Source: JACCUZ01 sp038246575
GTDB lineage: Bacteria; Actinomycetota; Actinomycetes; JACCUZ01
Reading direction: 5' to 3'
Length of the DNA: 12,429 nt
Assembly (NCBI GenBank): GCA_038246575.1
Contig: JBBRVU010000127.1
Location: forward strand, 1-12,429
Of the stretch, positions 1 to 7,648 are shown one piece after another (position 1 is the first letter of the stretch; the number at the start of each line of letters is the position of its first letter). Both the position numbers and the translations under genes were made by a program. The notes beneath the pieces were generated by a model that saw nothing but the letters and a program-made list of their open reading frames with translations, was not told where the DNA came from and did not search any database.

Positions 1-825
1 GACCTTGCCGCCATCCTGCGTTTCGGGCTTCCTGCCGCGGGAGGGATCCTGCTGTCCCGGCTGATCTTCGACCTTGACTATCTCGTCGTGGGACGACGGA
101 TCGGCAGTGAGGCGCTCGCGTACTACTCCATCGCATTCCGCCTGCCGGAGCTCGCGATCCTCAACGTCTTCTTCGTCATCTCGTCGGTGACCTACCCGCT
201 CTACAGCCGGGCGCGCAACCAGCCGAACCGGTTGCGTTCGGGCTATCTGAGCAGCGTGCGCCTGCAGTCGGTGTACGGGGTCGCCGCCGGAGTCGGGCTG
301 GCGGTGGTCGCGCCCGTAGCGGTCCCGGCCCTGCTCGGCCACCGCTGGCTGCCGGCGATTCCAGCCCTGGCAGCGCTGGGGGTCTATGCAGGGCTGCGAT
401 CGGTCGGGGTTGGCGCAAATGACCTGTACAAGGCCGTGGGTCGTCCCACGATCTCGGTCTGGGTGTCGTTGATCCGGCTCGCACTTCTCTTGCCCGCACT
501 GCTCATCTCCTCCCGGTTCGGCATCCTCGGCATCGCCTGGACCCAGGCCGCGCTGGCCGGCCTGTTCGTGCTGCCGATGCAGGGTGTCGCGATCCGCGTC
601 ATCGGGGTCCCGGTGCGGCAGTTCCTCAGTTCGGTCGCGCCGGCGTTCATCGGTGGGCTGGCCGTGCTGCTGGCAGCCTGGCCCGTCGTACATTTCCTCC
701 CGGCCTCCCCCCTGGAACGTCTGCTGGTCGCCATGGGCGCCGGAGGCCTCGCGCTGGCCGGCGCACTGCGGCTCACAGCCCCTGCCGTTCTCAACGACGT
801 CCGCACCGCATTGGGTCGTCGGTGA
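1..825 (+). CDS. Wzx-type polysaccharide flippase, 5'-truncated by window edge
   Basis: The reading frame is open from base 1, so the gene starts upstream; the GTG at 88 is internal. The visible 274 residues are mostly hydrophobic helices. They begin with a motif typical of oligosaccharide/O-antigen flippases: FDLDYLVVGR, then GSEALAYYSIAFRLPEL, then a helix and SSVTYPLYSR. Members of this family (MATE/MOP superfamily, 12-14 membrane helices) move lipid-linked sugar repeat units across the cytoplasmic membrane. Here the C-terminal half is present, with about six to seven helices. The stop overlaps the start of the next gene, so the two are probably co-transcribed and translationally coupled. 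A flippase next to a glycosyltransferase fits an exopolysaccharide or capsule locus. The sugar carried cannot be told. Confidence 0.85.
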   Translation, partial: DLAAILRFGLPAAGGILLSRLIFDLDYLVVGRRIGSEALAYYSIAFRLPELAILNVFFVISSVTYPLYSRARNQPNRLRSGYLSSVRLQSVYGVAAGVGLAVVAPVAVPALLGHRWLPAIPALAALGVYAGLRSVGVGANDLYKAVGRPTISVWVSLIRLALLLPALLISSRFGILGIAWTQAALAGLFVLPMQGVAIRVIGVPVRQFLSSVAPAFIGGLAVLLAAWPVVHFLPASPLERLLVAMGAGGLALAGALRLTAPAVLNDVRTALGRR

Positions 826-1949
826 TGAGCGATGTCGCGTCCGGCGCCACGACATCACCCGGCGCGCCGGAGCGCTCGGCAACCGAGCTGGCCCTGCGGC
901 GCGCGCTCGAGGCACTGGACGACGCCGGCGTCCCACACTGTCTGCGCAACGGCCCCGGTGACCTGCTCACCGAGGCGGGCTCCGATGTCGATGTGCTCGT
1001 CGTCCCCACCGACCGCCGGCGGGCCGGGCGGACCCTCTCGGCGTGCGGATGGCGAAGGCTGCGGGCACCCGGCCACTGGGGTCACGAGTTCTGGCTGATG
1101 CCGGTCCGCGGTGACCACTGGCTCAAGCTGGATCTCGTCTGGCGGCTTCGGTACGCATCCGAGCACGAGTCGACAGCACCCTGGGTCGCCGGTCGACGCA
1201 AGGTCGGCGGCATCTGGCTCGCGTCGGACGCCGACGTCGCGAGGCATCGGGACCACCGGGCTGCTCATCGGCGCGAACGCCCGGGACCGCTGGAGCGCGC
1301 TCTGCGCCGGGTGCCGCCGCGGGTGCCGAGGGGTGGCCCCGTCCTGGCGGTCCTCGGACCCGACGGGGCCGGCAAGGGGCTGGTCACGAGCGAGCTGACG
1401 AGGCAGCTGCCGATCGCCGTGACGAACGGCTACCTCGGGGTCGGCCAGCGGAGCGCTGCGGGGTCGGGCGGGTCGTCACGGCGCCCGTCTCCGACCACGT
1501 CGGAGCCGACCAGGCAGAAGCCGTTCCGGGTGCGCGAGATCGCCTTCCTGCTCCGCAAGTGGGCACGCACCTGGCCGACGCTCCTGCGCACCTACCGCGC
1601 GGCATGGCGAGGCCACGTCGTGCTGCTGGACCGGCATCCTCTCGACGCCATGGCCGTGCGACCGACGCGCACCCGGTGGGGCGCCCGGCTGGAGCAGCTG
1701 CTGGCCACCCGCCTGACGCCTCGCCCGGACGCCGTGATCGTGCTGGACGCCCCAGGCGACGTGCTGTTCGCGCGCAAGGGCGAGCACTCACCGGAGCTGC
1801 TGGAGCAATGGCGACGTGGTTACCTGTCGCTCGACCAGCCCCACACGAGCGTCATCGACGCCACGGAGTCACCGGAAGCCGTCGTCGCGGCCGCGCACGA
1901 CGTCGTGTGGGCGGCGCTGTCCCGACGACGCGGGTGGCCGCAGCCGTAG
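825..1949 (+). CDS. Fused nucleotidyltransferase-like / thymidylate-kinase-like P-loop protein
   Basis: Starts at ATG 825 (TGATG overlap with the flippase stop) or at the adjacent GTG 822; 374 aa from the ATG. Residues about 20-145 resemble a minimal nucleotidyltransferase domain: a helix, then GSDVDVLV at 52-59, then a segment ending in LKLDLVW. Residues about 170-370 look like the thymidylate-kinase superfamily. They show a P-loop GPDGAGKG at 178-185, LLDRHPLDA with the DRH motif near 269-271, and LDAPGDVLFARKGEHS plus a LEQWRRGYL helix, like the kinase LID region. The Walker A Ser/Thr after the lysine is replaced by Gly185, which is unusual. Such P-loop proteins are often found in surface-glycan clusters; their substrate is not known, and genuine dTMP kinase activity should not be assumed. 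Downstream it faces the glycosyltransferase gene. Confidence 0.75.
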   Translation: MSDVASGATTSPGAPERSATELALRRALEALDDAGVPHCLRNGPGDLLTEAGSDVDVLVVPTDRRRAGRTLSACGWRRLRAPGHWGHEFWLMPVRGDHWLKLDLVWRLRYASEHESTAPWVAGRRKVGGIWLASDADVARHRDHRAAHRRERPGPLERALRRVPPRVPRGGPVLAVLGPDGAGKGLVTSELTRQLPIAVTNGYLGVGQRSAAGSGGSSRRPSPTTSEPTRQKPFRVREIAFLLRKWARTWPTLLRTYRAAWRGHVVLLDRHPLDAMAVRPTRTRWGARLEQLLATRLTPRPDAVIVLDAPGDVLFARKGEHSPELLEQWRRGYLSLDQPHTSVIDATESPEAVVAAAHDVVWAALSRRRGWPQP

Positions 1950-1976
1950 GCCGAGTCGCCTGCTCCGAGGTGGCGA

Positions 1977-3170
1977 TCAGGACTGCTGGCTGCTGGCCCG
2001 GACCATGTCGCGGAGCAGGCCCGCCATCTCCTCGGCCATCGTGGTCCACGACTTGGTCTGGCCGCCGGCCTCGATGCAGGCGCGGCGTGCCTCGGCGGCG
2101 GCTCGGTCGTCGAGGAGAAGCCGGACAGCGTGCTCGGCCAAGGCACTCGGCTCGGCACCGACGAGCAGATGCGGGCCGGTCGGCTGTCCGCGTGCCGACT
2201 CGATGGACGCCACCACGGGGCAGCCGGCCAGGATCGATTCCGACACGGAGTTCTTCGTGCCGCGGCCGGTGCGGCCCGCATAGACCGATGCCCGCGCCGA
2301 CCGGAAGACGGCTCCGACGTCGGGAACGGCCCCGACCACGTCGATGCCGTCGCCCTGCAACGCCAGCACGGCGGGGCCGGCGCGCCGGCCGGCCACGACC
2401 ATGCGGGCATCGGGAACCGCTGCTCGCACCAGCGGCCAGACCTCGTCGTTGAATCGGCCCAAGGCCTCGACGTTCGGCGGGTAGTCCAGTGACCCGACGA
2501 AAGCGAGCGACCTTCCCGGCGGGAGGACACCAGGAGCCGATTCGGAGGGATCGACCCCGGCGGAGGGATGGCCGACCGTCACACCGTTGGAGACCGCGAC
2601 CACGCGCCCTCCCGTACTGTCGCGCAGCGCCTGGGCGTCGGCCTCGTTGACCACGACGATCGTCGCGCCCGAGGCCGCAAAGGTTCGCTCGAGCCGCTCG
2701 GCCCGCCTGCTCTGGTCGAGGTCGTAGCGTCGTCTCAGGCCGCGTGACTCCATTGCGCGCTGGCGCCAGTAGAGCGACCAGGGATCGACCTCGTGCGCCA
2801 CCACCGGAGGTGTCACCTGGCCGGCCAGGTGCATGACGTGCAAGCCGTGCAGGTAGACCGCGTCCACACCGCGCGACCACCGCGCCAGGTCAGCGGAGGC
2901 GATCCGTCGTTGCCAGCTGGCGCGCGGAAGCGTCGTGAACGGCTGGGCGAGCAGCGCCCGCCGCTTCGGCTCGATCTCGATCGCGTGCACCGACTCGGCC
3001 CGGTCCGACACGGCGCGGTCCGGATCTCCGGCGCGATCGCGAAAGTACACGAGATCGAACGAGACGTCCGAGGGCAGGTTCGCCAACAGGTGGGCGCTGA
3101 TCAGCGTCGACCCGTTGCCCCCGTCGGGCCGGGCCGTCGGTGCACTTTCGGAGATGACGAGAAGGCGCAC
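1977..3170 (-). CDS. Glycosyltransferase, GT4-like (GT-B fold)
   Basis: 397 aa from GTG 3170, which lies 15 nt after the stop of the upstream LPxTG gene on the same strand; no clear Shine-Dalgarno is visible, so coupling is likely. The N-terminal Rossmann half (about 1-190) starts MRLLVISE with a PDGGNG acceptor-loop motif near 15-20. The C-terminal half contains FVGSLDYPPN near 224-233 and GRGTKNSVSESILAGCPVVAS near 302-322, matching the nucleotide-sugar-binding motif of GT4-type retaining glycosyltransferases (compare GxGxKxKVLEAxAxGxPVV). It would transfer a sugar from a nucleotide donor to a growing surface-glycan intermediate at the cytoplasmic face. It is convergent with the kinase-like gene (27 bp gap). 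Donor and acceptor are unknown. Confidence 0.85.
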   Translation of the reverse strand: MRLLVISESAPTARPDGGNGSTLISAHLLANLPSDVSFDLVYFRDRAGDPDRAVSDRAESVHAIEIEPKRRALLAQPFTTLPRASWQRRIASADLARWSRGVDAVYLHGLHVMHLAGQVTPPVVAHEVDPWSLYWRQRAMESRGLRRRYDLDQSRRAERLERTFAASGATIVVVNEADAQALRDSTGGRVVAVSNGVTVGHPSAGVDPSESAPGVLPPGRSLAFVGSLDYPPNVEALGRFNDEVWPLVRAAVPDARMVVAGRRAGPAVLALQGDGIDVVGAVPDVGAVFRSARASVYAGRTGRGTKNSVSESILAGCPVVASIESARGQPTGPHLLVGAEPSALAEHAVRLLLDDRAAAEARRACIEAGGQTKSWTTMAEEMAGLLRDMVRASSQQS

Positions 3171-3185
3171 CGACTGCGTGCGTCG

Positions 3186-3704
3186 TTATTCAGGCGTGGC
3201 GTCGTCGACCCGACGACCGGCGCGCTTGATGGCCGCACCGAGCCCGATGGCGGCAGCGCCGGCGATGCCGGCTCGCAGTGTCGCGTCCGACGCGCCGGTC
3301 TTGGGCAGGGCGGCAGCCTGCGACGCCGGCTGCACCTCGGCCGGAGCGGCACTGCGCGGGATCTTCGTCCCCTGGACCTTGGCGGGCCCTTGCTTGTTGC
3401 CGATCACCTTGGTGGGCGACTGGGCGACGGGGCCTGGCTGGGCCACAGCGGGGTTGGCCGGTGGTTGCGCGGGCGCGGGCTGCACAGGCTGCGCCGGCTG
3501 GTTCGGCTGCGGCGGCACCTGCGTCGACTCCGGCGGTGTCCCGGGTCCGGTCGGCACACTCGGGCTGTCGGCGTGCGCCGGCGTCATGGAGATCATCTGC
3601 ATGGTCGGCACCGACCAGGCCAACGCGCTCACACCAGCGACACCCTTCAGTGCCTGCCGACGGCTGTAGTTCCGGACCTCGGGCTCTGCGCGGTGCTCGG
3701 TCAT
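3186..3704 (-). CDS. Tat-signal, proline-rich LPxTG cell-wall-anchor protein (copy 1)
   Basis: 172 aa. ATG 3704 was chosen because GGGGAGGG (3710-3717) sits 5 nt upstream; the frame is open back to 3791 but that extension has no ribosome site and precedes the signal peptide. Parts: n-region with YSRRQALK (twin arginine at 15-16), hydrophobic core 21-40, AHA cleavage site after residue 45, a Pro/Gln/Ala-rich spacer about 47-96, motifs VIGNK (100-104) and VQGTK (110-114), LPKTG at 133-137, a hydrophobic segment about 143-159 and a basic tail. This predicts Tat export, then sortase anchoring to peptidoglycan, with no folded domain recognised. It shares its design with the protein at 9448-10068 and lies divergent from a PqqD-like gene. 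Function unknown; a wall-linked spacer, adhesin stalk or modified peptide substrate are all possible. Confidence 0.8.
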   Translation of the reverse strand: MTEHRAEPEVRNYSRRQALKGVAGVSALAWSVPTMQMISMTPAHADSPSVPTGPGTPPESTQVPPQPNQPAQPVQPAPAQPPANPAVAQPGPVAQSPTKVIGNKQGPAKVQGTKIPRSAAPAEVQPASQAAALPKTGASDATLRAGIAGAAAIGLGAAIKRAGRRVDDATPE

Positions 3705-3845
3705 CCAAACCCTCCCCAATGAAGCGCGCCTGCGTTGCCGCGTAGTGCGCACCTTCCCCATAACGACTGTGAGAATACTAGTGCCCAGCAACCGCGGAGA
3801 GAATCCGCCAATCGGTCCCCATTTGAGACAGGATGATCACTGCCC
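3705..3845. promoter_or_regulatory. Divergent promoter region between LPxTG copy 1 and pqqD-like gene
   Basis: A 141 bp intergenic region between divergent genes, with a locally AT-richer patch at about 3760-3780. On the minus strand TATTCT (3772-3777) fits the actinobacterial -10 pattern TAnnnT and would give a leader of about 60 nt for the LPxTG gene; I see no convincing -35 box. No clear -10 was found for the rightward gene. AGGATG (3831-3836) may serve as its ribosome site, about 9 nt from GTG 3846. Confidence 0.35.
3710..3717 (-). promoter_or_regulatory. Ribosome binding site deciding the LPxTG copy 1 start
   Basis: GGGGAGGG on the minus strand lies 5 nt before ATG 3704. It fixes the start there and rules out the upstream extension of the same frame. 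Confidence 0.75.
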
Positions 3846-4148
3846 GTGCCGATACCGTCACCGAACACCGACGACGTGCTCACCCCACGTCCCGACCTGC
3901 GCAGCCTGTCCCTGCCCGATGGTGGCCTGTCCATCTATGTCGCGCAGTCGGCCGAGGCCTACGTCCTCAACTCGTCCGCCGCGCAGGTGTGGGGGCAGCT
4001 GGACGGGACGGCGACCCTGGGTGAGGTCATCGAGCGACTCCAAGGCGCTCACGGCGCCGACGCGGGGCTGGCGTCCGACGTGCTGCGCATAGCCACCGAG
4101 ATGACCGTGGCGGCCCTGGTGCTGCGCGCCAGCGATGACGGCACGTAG
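3846..4148 (+). CDS. PqqD-family protein (RRE-like peptide-binding domain)
   Basis: 100 aa from GTG 3846. The pattern SAEAYVLNSSAAQVWGQLDGTATLGEVIERL followed by a C-terminal helix is typical of the PqqD family (PF05402): a short beta strand, a conserved N-x-[ST/S]-A helix with W, the [LM]DG[TS] turn and a winged-helix-like end. PqqD proteins and the related RiPP recognition elements bind the leader part of a ribosomally made peptide and present it to a modifying enzyme. Versions also occur beside HPr-kinase-like and nucleotidyltransferase genes in surface-glycan or lasso-type clusters, where their role is less clear. The next gene starts at the base after this stop, so the two form an operon. 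Its own partner peptide is not identified; the divergent Tat-LPxTG protein is a candidate. Confidence 0.8.
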   Translation: MPIPSPNTDDVLTPRPDLRSLSLPDGGLSIYVAQSAEAYVLNSSAAQVWGQLDGTATLGEVIERLQGAHGADAGLASDVLRIATEMTVAALVLRASDDGT

Positions 4149-5030
4149 GTGACCTCGACCAGCCCGACCGACCCGACCGGCGGCTCGCTGCCCAGAGATC
4201 TCGTCACGATCGTGCATCTGGCCGACGCCCGCGTGGTGCTTCGCTGCGACTCCCGGCTGAACGCTGTCCATCAGCGTCTCGCCGGGCTGTTCGACACCGA
4301 TGTGGACCATGGAGGCGATCCACGCACCGTCACGGTGCGGCTCGACGTGGACGAGCAGGGCCGGATCCGGGTAGGAGGGCCGGGATCGGCCAGCTACGGC
4401 AACGACGAGTCCGAGGCCGTGGGGCTGGCGATCTCAGCTGTCAACGCCGCGGTGCTGCTGGAGTCGGACTGCCTCACCATCCACGCGGGCGCCGTGCTCG
4501 GCCGGCACGGGGTCATCGCCTGGCCCGCCGCCTCCGGGGCGGGCCAGAGCACCCTGGTCGCGGCAGCGCTTCGTCGCGGCTTCGACCTCGTCTCGGACGA
4601 GTCACTCTGCCTGGATCTCGAGCGGCACGTCGTCCTTCCCTATCCCAAGCCGCTCACGCTCAGTGCGTGGGCCGCTGACCGTGTCGGCAGCTCCGGCCGT
4701 GCCGTGTCGCCGTCCGACGACGGCGAGCTGGCGGTCAACGCCCGTGACCTCGGAGCGCGCGGGTGTGCGACGGCGTCGCCGCTGCAGGCCGTGGTGCTCC
4801 TGCGGCGAGGTTCACCGCTGGCGTTGGAACCGGCCGGGTCGGACAAGGCTGCGGTTGCCTTGCTCCGGCACTCGTTCAACCACTTCCGGATGCCGGCTCG
4901 GGCGCTGGAGACGGTGCACCGGGTCCTGGTAGACGCAACGGTGTGGGAGCTGGGCTACGACGACCCGGTGGAAGCCGCCGGGTTGCTGGCCGAGTCATTC
5001 GCAGTGCCCAGCTCCAGCACCGCCGAGTAG
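4149..5030 (+). CDS. HPr-kinase-like protein with altered Walker A (Lys to Gln)
   Basis: 293 aa from GTG 4149, which directly abuts the pqqD-like stop. The family signature is TIHAGAVLGRHGVIAW at about 110-125, then a P-loop region ASGAGQSTLVAAALRRGFDLVSDE. This matches the HPr serine kinase/phosphorylase C-terminal fold as found in stand-alone kinases of RiPP and surface-glycan clusters (usual form HAAAV...GPSGAGKSTL...LLSDD). In this copy the Walker A lysine is Gln133 (codon CAG at 4545-4547), so normal ATP binding may be impaired. In paeninodin-type lasso clusters a related kinase phosphorylates the peptide C-terminus, but I cannot infer a substrate here. The 3' end overlaps the convergent nucleotidyltransferase gene by 76 bp. 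Confidence 0.75.
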   Translation: MTSTSPTDPTGGSLPRDLVTIVHLADARVVLRCDSRLNAVHQRLAGLFDTDVDHGGDPRTVTVRLDVDEQGRIRVGGPGSASYGNDESEAVGLAISAVNAAVLLESDCLTIHAGAVLGRHGVIAWPAASGAGQSTLVAAALRRGFDLVSDESLCLDLERHVVLPYPKPLTLSAWAADRVGSSGRAVSPSDDGELAVNARDLGARGCATASPLQAVVLLRRGSPLALEPAGSDKAAVALLRHSFNHFRMPARALETVHRVLVDATVWELGYDDPVEAAGLLAESFAVPSSSTAE

Positions 5031-6115
5031 TAGTCGCCGACCGCAGCGGGGGCCACCGCCCGGCGAGCCCTCATCGGCACCAGCCGGGCGAGGGCTGCCC
5101 GCCCCGCCCAGGTCGCCGTGTCGAGCGGCCCGGAGCCTGCGGCCCGGCCCAGCGCCTCCCGCAGAGCACCGTCCACCCGGCTCGCACCGACGACCCGCTC
5201 GATAGCCGTGGCTGTGAGCCGCGCGCCCGTCGGCAGTGTCCTGAGCAACGCGCGCGCAGGCGCGCTGCCGAGTGTGGCGTCGAGCCGCGCAAGGACGACC
5301 GCGACAGCCATCCCGGCATCCCAGCTCTCGACCGCTGCCCGGAACTCCTCGGGCGGCACCGACTCGGCGTCAAGGTAGCGGTCGACGTCGACCAGCCAGC
5401 TGAGTCGGCCCGCGCCCGAGACCGCTGCGTGCAGGCACAGGTGCACCAACCCGTCGGCGACCGACGGGATCTGCACCTCGGCCCCGCCGTCGGTGGTCCA
5501 GGGGCGTGACTGCGCCAGCATGCGACGAACGCCATGGGGAAACCGGCGGGCGTGCACCTGGTAGAAGAACGGCTGCCAGTGCAGGTCGACGACACCACCG
5601 GTGGCCAGGCCAACCCGCACCTCCCCCGGCACGTGGCGACAGAGGAACTCGTCGGTGTCCAGCACGCTCGCACCGGCGCCCCGCAGGATGGCCACGGCCT
5701 CGGCGAAGCGGTCGGGCGCGACGTACACATCGAGGTCGTCATAGGCGCGCAGAAACGGCTGGCCGAACCACAGCGATGCCAGCACCGGTCCCTTGGCGAC
5801 GACCCAAGGAATGCCGGCGGGTCCCAACGCGGCGCCGACCGTGTCCAGATCGTCGAGCGCGCGCAGGTGCCGAGCGGAGCCGGCGAGCAGCTCCTGCACC
5901 AGGGGGGCCGGCACGTCGAGGTCGGAGAGTCGAAAGGCCTCCGCGAGCAAGCCGCCCACGCCGTGGTCCAGCGCGGACCGGACCAGCCCGGCCGACTGCT
6001 GGGCGGCCCCGAGCCGGTCGGTCAGACCGCTCGGGGCTGCGCCCCCACGATGGTGCTCAACCGCGGCAGCCAGTGTGGGCCAGGTCGGGTCCAGGCCGGC
6101 ACCCCACCTGCGCAC
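4955..6115 (-). CDS. Nucleotidyltransferase family protein (NTP_transf_5-like)
   Basis: 386 aa from GTG 6115, 9 nt after the rpsA stop on the same strand. No Shine-Dalgarno is visible, so reinitiation after rpsA is possible. Helical N-terminal part about 1-95, then GIPWVVAKGPVLA (KG at 108-109) and RAYDDLDVYV (acidic DDLD at 126-129), then VDLHWQPFF near 177-185 and a helical C-terminal half. This is the pattern of the uncharacterised nucleotidyltransferase family PF14907, which pairs with PqqD and HPr-kinase-like proteins in many clusters. It probably transfers a nucleotide, or a nucleotide-derived group, to an unknown acceptor. All three genes (pqqD-like, HPr-kinase-like, this one) meet here, which supports a joint role, although this one is on the opposite strand and reads out of rpsA. 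Confidence 0.75.
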   Translation of the reverse strand: MRRWGAGLDPTWPTLAAAVEHHRGGAAPSGLTDRLGAAQQSAGLVRSALDHGVGGLLAEAFRLSDLDVPAPLVQELLAGSARHLRALDDLDTVGAALGPAGIPWVVAKGPVLASLWFGQPFLRAYDDLDVYVAPDRFAEAVAILRGAGASVLDTDEFLCRHVPGEVRVGLATGGVVDLHWQPFFYQVHARRFPHGVRRMLAQSRPWTTDGGAEVQIPSVADGLVHLCLHAAVSGAGRLSWLVDVDRYLDAESVPPEEFRAAVESWDAGMAVAVVLARLDATLGSAPARALLRTLPTGARLTATAIERVVGASRVDGALREALGRAAGSGPLDTATWAGRAALARLVPMRARRAVAPAAVGDYYSAVLELGTANDSASNPAASTGSS

Positions 6116-6124
6116 CGGGTGGGT

Positions 6125-7648
6125 CTACTCGCCGCCGGTGAGCTTCTCGCGCAGCGCGGCCAGCGCCTCGTCGGAGGCCAGCGTGCCGCTGCTGGACGGT
6201 GCCGACGACTCGGCGTCGTCGTGCTCGCCGCCGTCCTCGTCGTCGCCGGCAGCTGCCTCGGAGGAGTACGAGGTCGGCTTGCCGGCCTCCAGGCTCGCCT
6301 CCGCCTCGGCCTTCTGCGCGTCCTGGACCTGCTGCATGTGCGCCTCGTAGCGGGTGCGCGCCTCGGCGTACTGCCGCTCCCACTCCGCCTGCGCGGTCTC
6401 GTGCCCGGGCAGCCACTCGTTGGTCTCCGGGTCGAAGCCCTCGGGGTACTGGTAGGCGCCCGCGTCGTCGTAGTTGGCCGCCATGCCGTAGAGCGTCGGG
6501 TCGAACTGGTCGCTGACCGCCTCGCCGACCGTGCCCTCGTTGGCCTGCTTGAGGCTCAGCGAGATCCGGCGCCGCTCGAGGTCGATGTCGATCACCTTGA
6601 CGAAGATCGAGTCGTTGACCTGCACGACCTGCTCGGGGATCTCCACGTGGCGCTCGGCCAGCTCGGAGATGTGCACCAGACCCTCGATGCCCTCGTCCAC
6701 CCGGACGAACGCGCCGAAGGGCACCAGCTTGGTCACCTTGCCGGGCACGACCTGCCCGATCTGGTGGGTGCGGGCGAACTGCTGCCACGGGTCTTCCTGG
6801 GTCGCCTTGAGCGAGAGCGAGACCCGCTCGCGGTCCATGTCGACGTCGAGGACCTCGACCGTGACCTCCTGGCCCACCTCGACGACCTCGGAGGGGTGGT
6901 CGATGTGCTTCCAGGACAGCTCGGAGACGTGCACCAGGCCGTCGACGCCGCCGAGGTCCACGAAGGCACCGAAGTTGACGATGCTCGAGACCACGCCGGA
7001 GCGGACCTGGCCCTTCTGCAGGGTCTGCAGGAAGGTCGAGCGCACCTCGGACTGGGTCTGCTCCAGCCACGCCCGACGGGACAGGACGACGTTGTTGCGG
7101 TTCTTGTCCAGCTCGATGATCTTGGCTTCGAGCTCCTTGCCGACGTACGGCTGCAGGTCGCGCACGCGGCGCATCTCCACCAGCGACGCCGGGAGGAAGC
7201 CGCGCAGGCCGATGTCGAGGATGAGTCCACCCTTGACGACCTCGATGACGGTGCCGGTGACGACGCCGTCCTCCTCCTTGAGCTTCTCGATCGTGCCCCA
7301 GGCGCGCTCGTACTGGGCGCGCTTCTTGGACAGGATCAGCCGGCCTTCCTTGTCCTCCTTCTGGAGAACCAGGGCCTCGACCTCGTCGCCGACCTTGACG
7401 ACCTCGTTGGGGTCGACGTCGTGCTTGATGGAGAGCTCGCGGGACGGGATGACACCCTCGGTCTTGTAGCCGATGTCGAGCAGGACCTCGTCCCGGTCGA
7501 CCTTGACGATCACACCCTCGACGATGTCGCCGTCATTGAAGTACTTGATGGTCTCGTCGATCGCGGCGAGGAACGCGTCGGCATCGCCGATGTCGTTGAT
7601 CGCGACGCTGGGGGTGGTTGAGACCGGGGCTTCGATGCTTGCCGTCAT
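6125..7648 (-). CDS. rpsA: 30S ribosomal protein S1
   Basis: 507 aa from ATG 7648, with GGAG 11 nt upstream (7660-7663). Four S1 RNA-binding (OB-fold) repeats follow one another at about 40-110, 126-194, 212-281 and 297-367. Examples are GDIVEGVIVKVDRDEVLLDIG, and GVVSSIVNFGAFVDLGGVDGLVHVSELSW. Then comes an acidic, Ala/Ser/Glu-rich tail of about 140 residues ending ALREKLTGGE. Actinobacterial S1 normally has four S1 domains and about 480-500 residues, so this is complete. S1 binds mRNA on the small subunit and assists initiation; in actinobacteria its role also touches trans-translation, by analogy with Mycobacterium RpsA. It has its own promoter and leader (7649-7897), and the nucleotidyltransferase gene follows 9 nt behind it. 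Confidence 0.97.
   Translation of the reverse strand: MTASIEAPVSTTPSVAINDIGDADAFLAAIDETIKYFNDGDIVEGVIVKVDRDEVLLDIGYKTEGVIPSRELSIKHDVDPNEVVKVGDEVEALVLQKEDKEGRLILSKKRAQYERAWGTIEKLKEEDGVVTGTVIEVVKGGLILDIGLRGFLPASLVEMRRVRDLQPYVGKELEAKIIELDKNRNNVVLSRRAWLEQTQSEVRSTFLQTLQKGQVRSGVVSSIVNFGAFVDLGGVDGLVHVSELSWKHIDHPSEVVEVGQEVTVEVLDVDMDRERVSLSLKATQEDPWQQFARTHQIGQVVPGKVTKLVPFGAFVRVDEGIEGLVHISELAERHVEIPEQVVQVNDSIFVKVIDIDLERRRISLSLKQANEGTVGEAVSDQFDPTLYGMAANYDDAGAYQYPEGFDPETNEWLPGHETAQAEWERQYAEARTRYEAHMQQVQDAQKAEAEASLEAGKPTSYSSEAAAGDDEDGGEHDDAESSAPSSSGTLASDEALAALREKLTGGE

Noticed and set aside
1950..1976. Shared terminator hairpin between the kinase-like and glycosyltransferase genes
   Set aside because: Only about 5 bp (TCGCC/GGCGA) with a 10 nt or longer loop and no T-run; too weak to call.
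3705..3791. 29-codon upstream extension of LPxTG copy 1
   Set aside because: GGGGAGGG 5 nt before ATG 3704 and the normal Tat n-region length fix the start at 3704.
5534..7621. Very long open frame (695 codons) antisense to rpsA and the nucleotidyltransferase gene
   Set aside because: High-GC shadow frame: low-complexity His/Asp/Leu-rich translation, no ribosome site, and opposite two clearly recognised genes.
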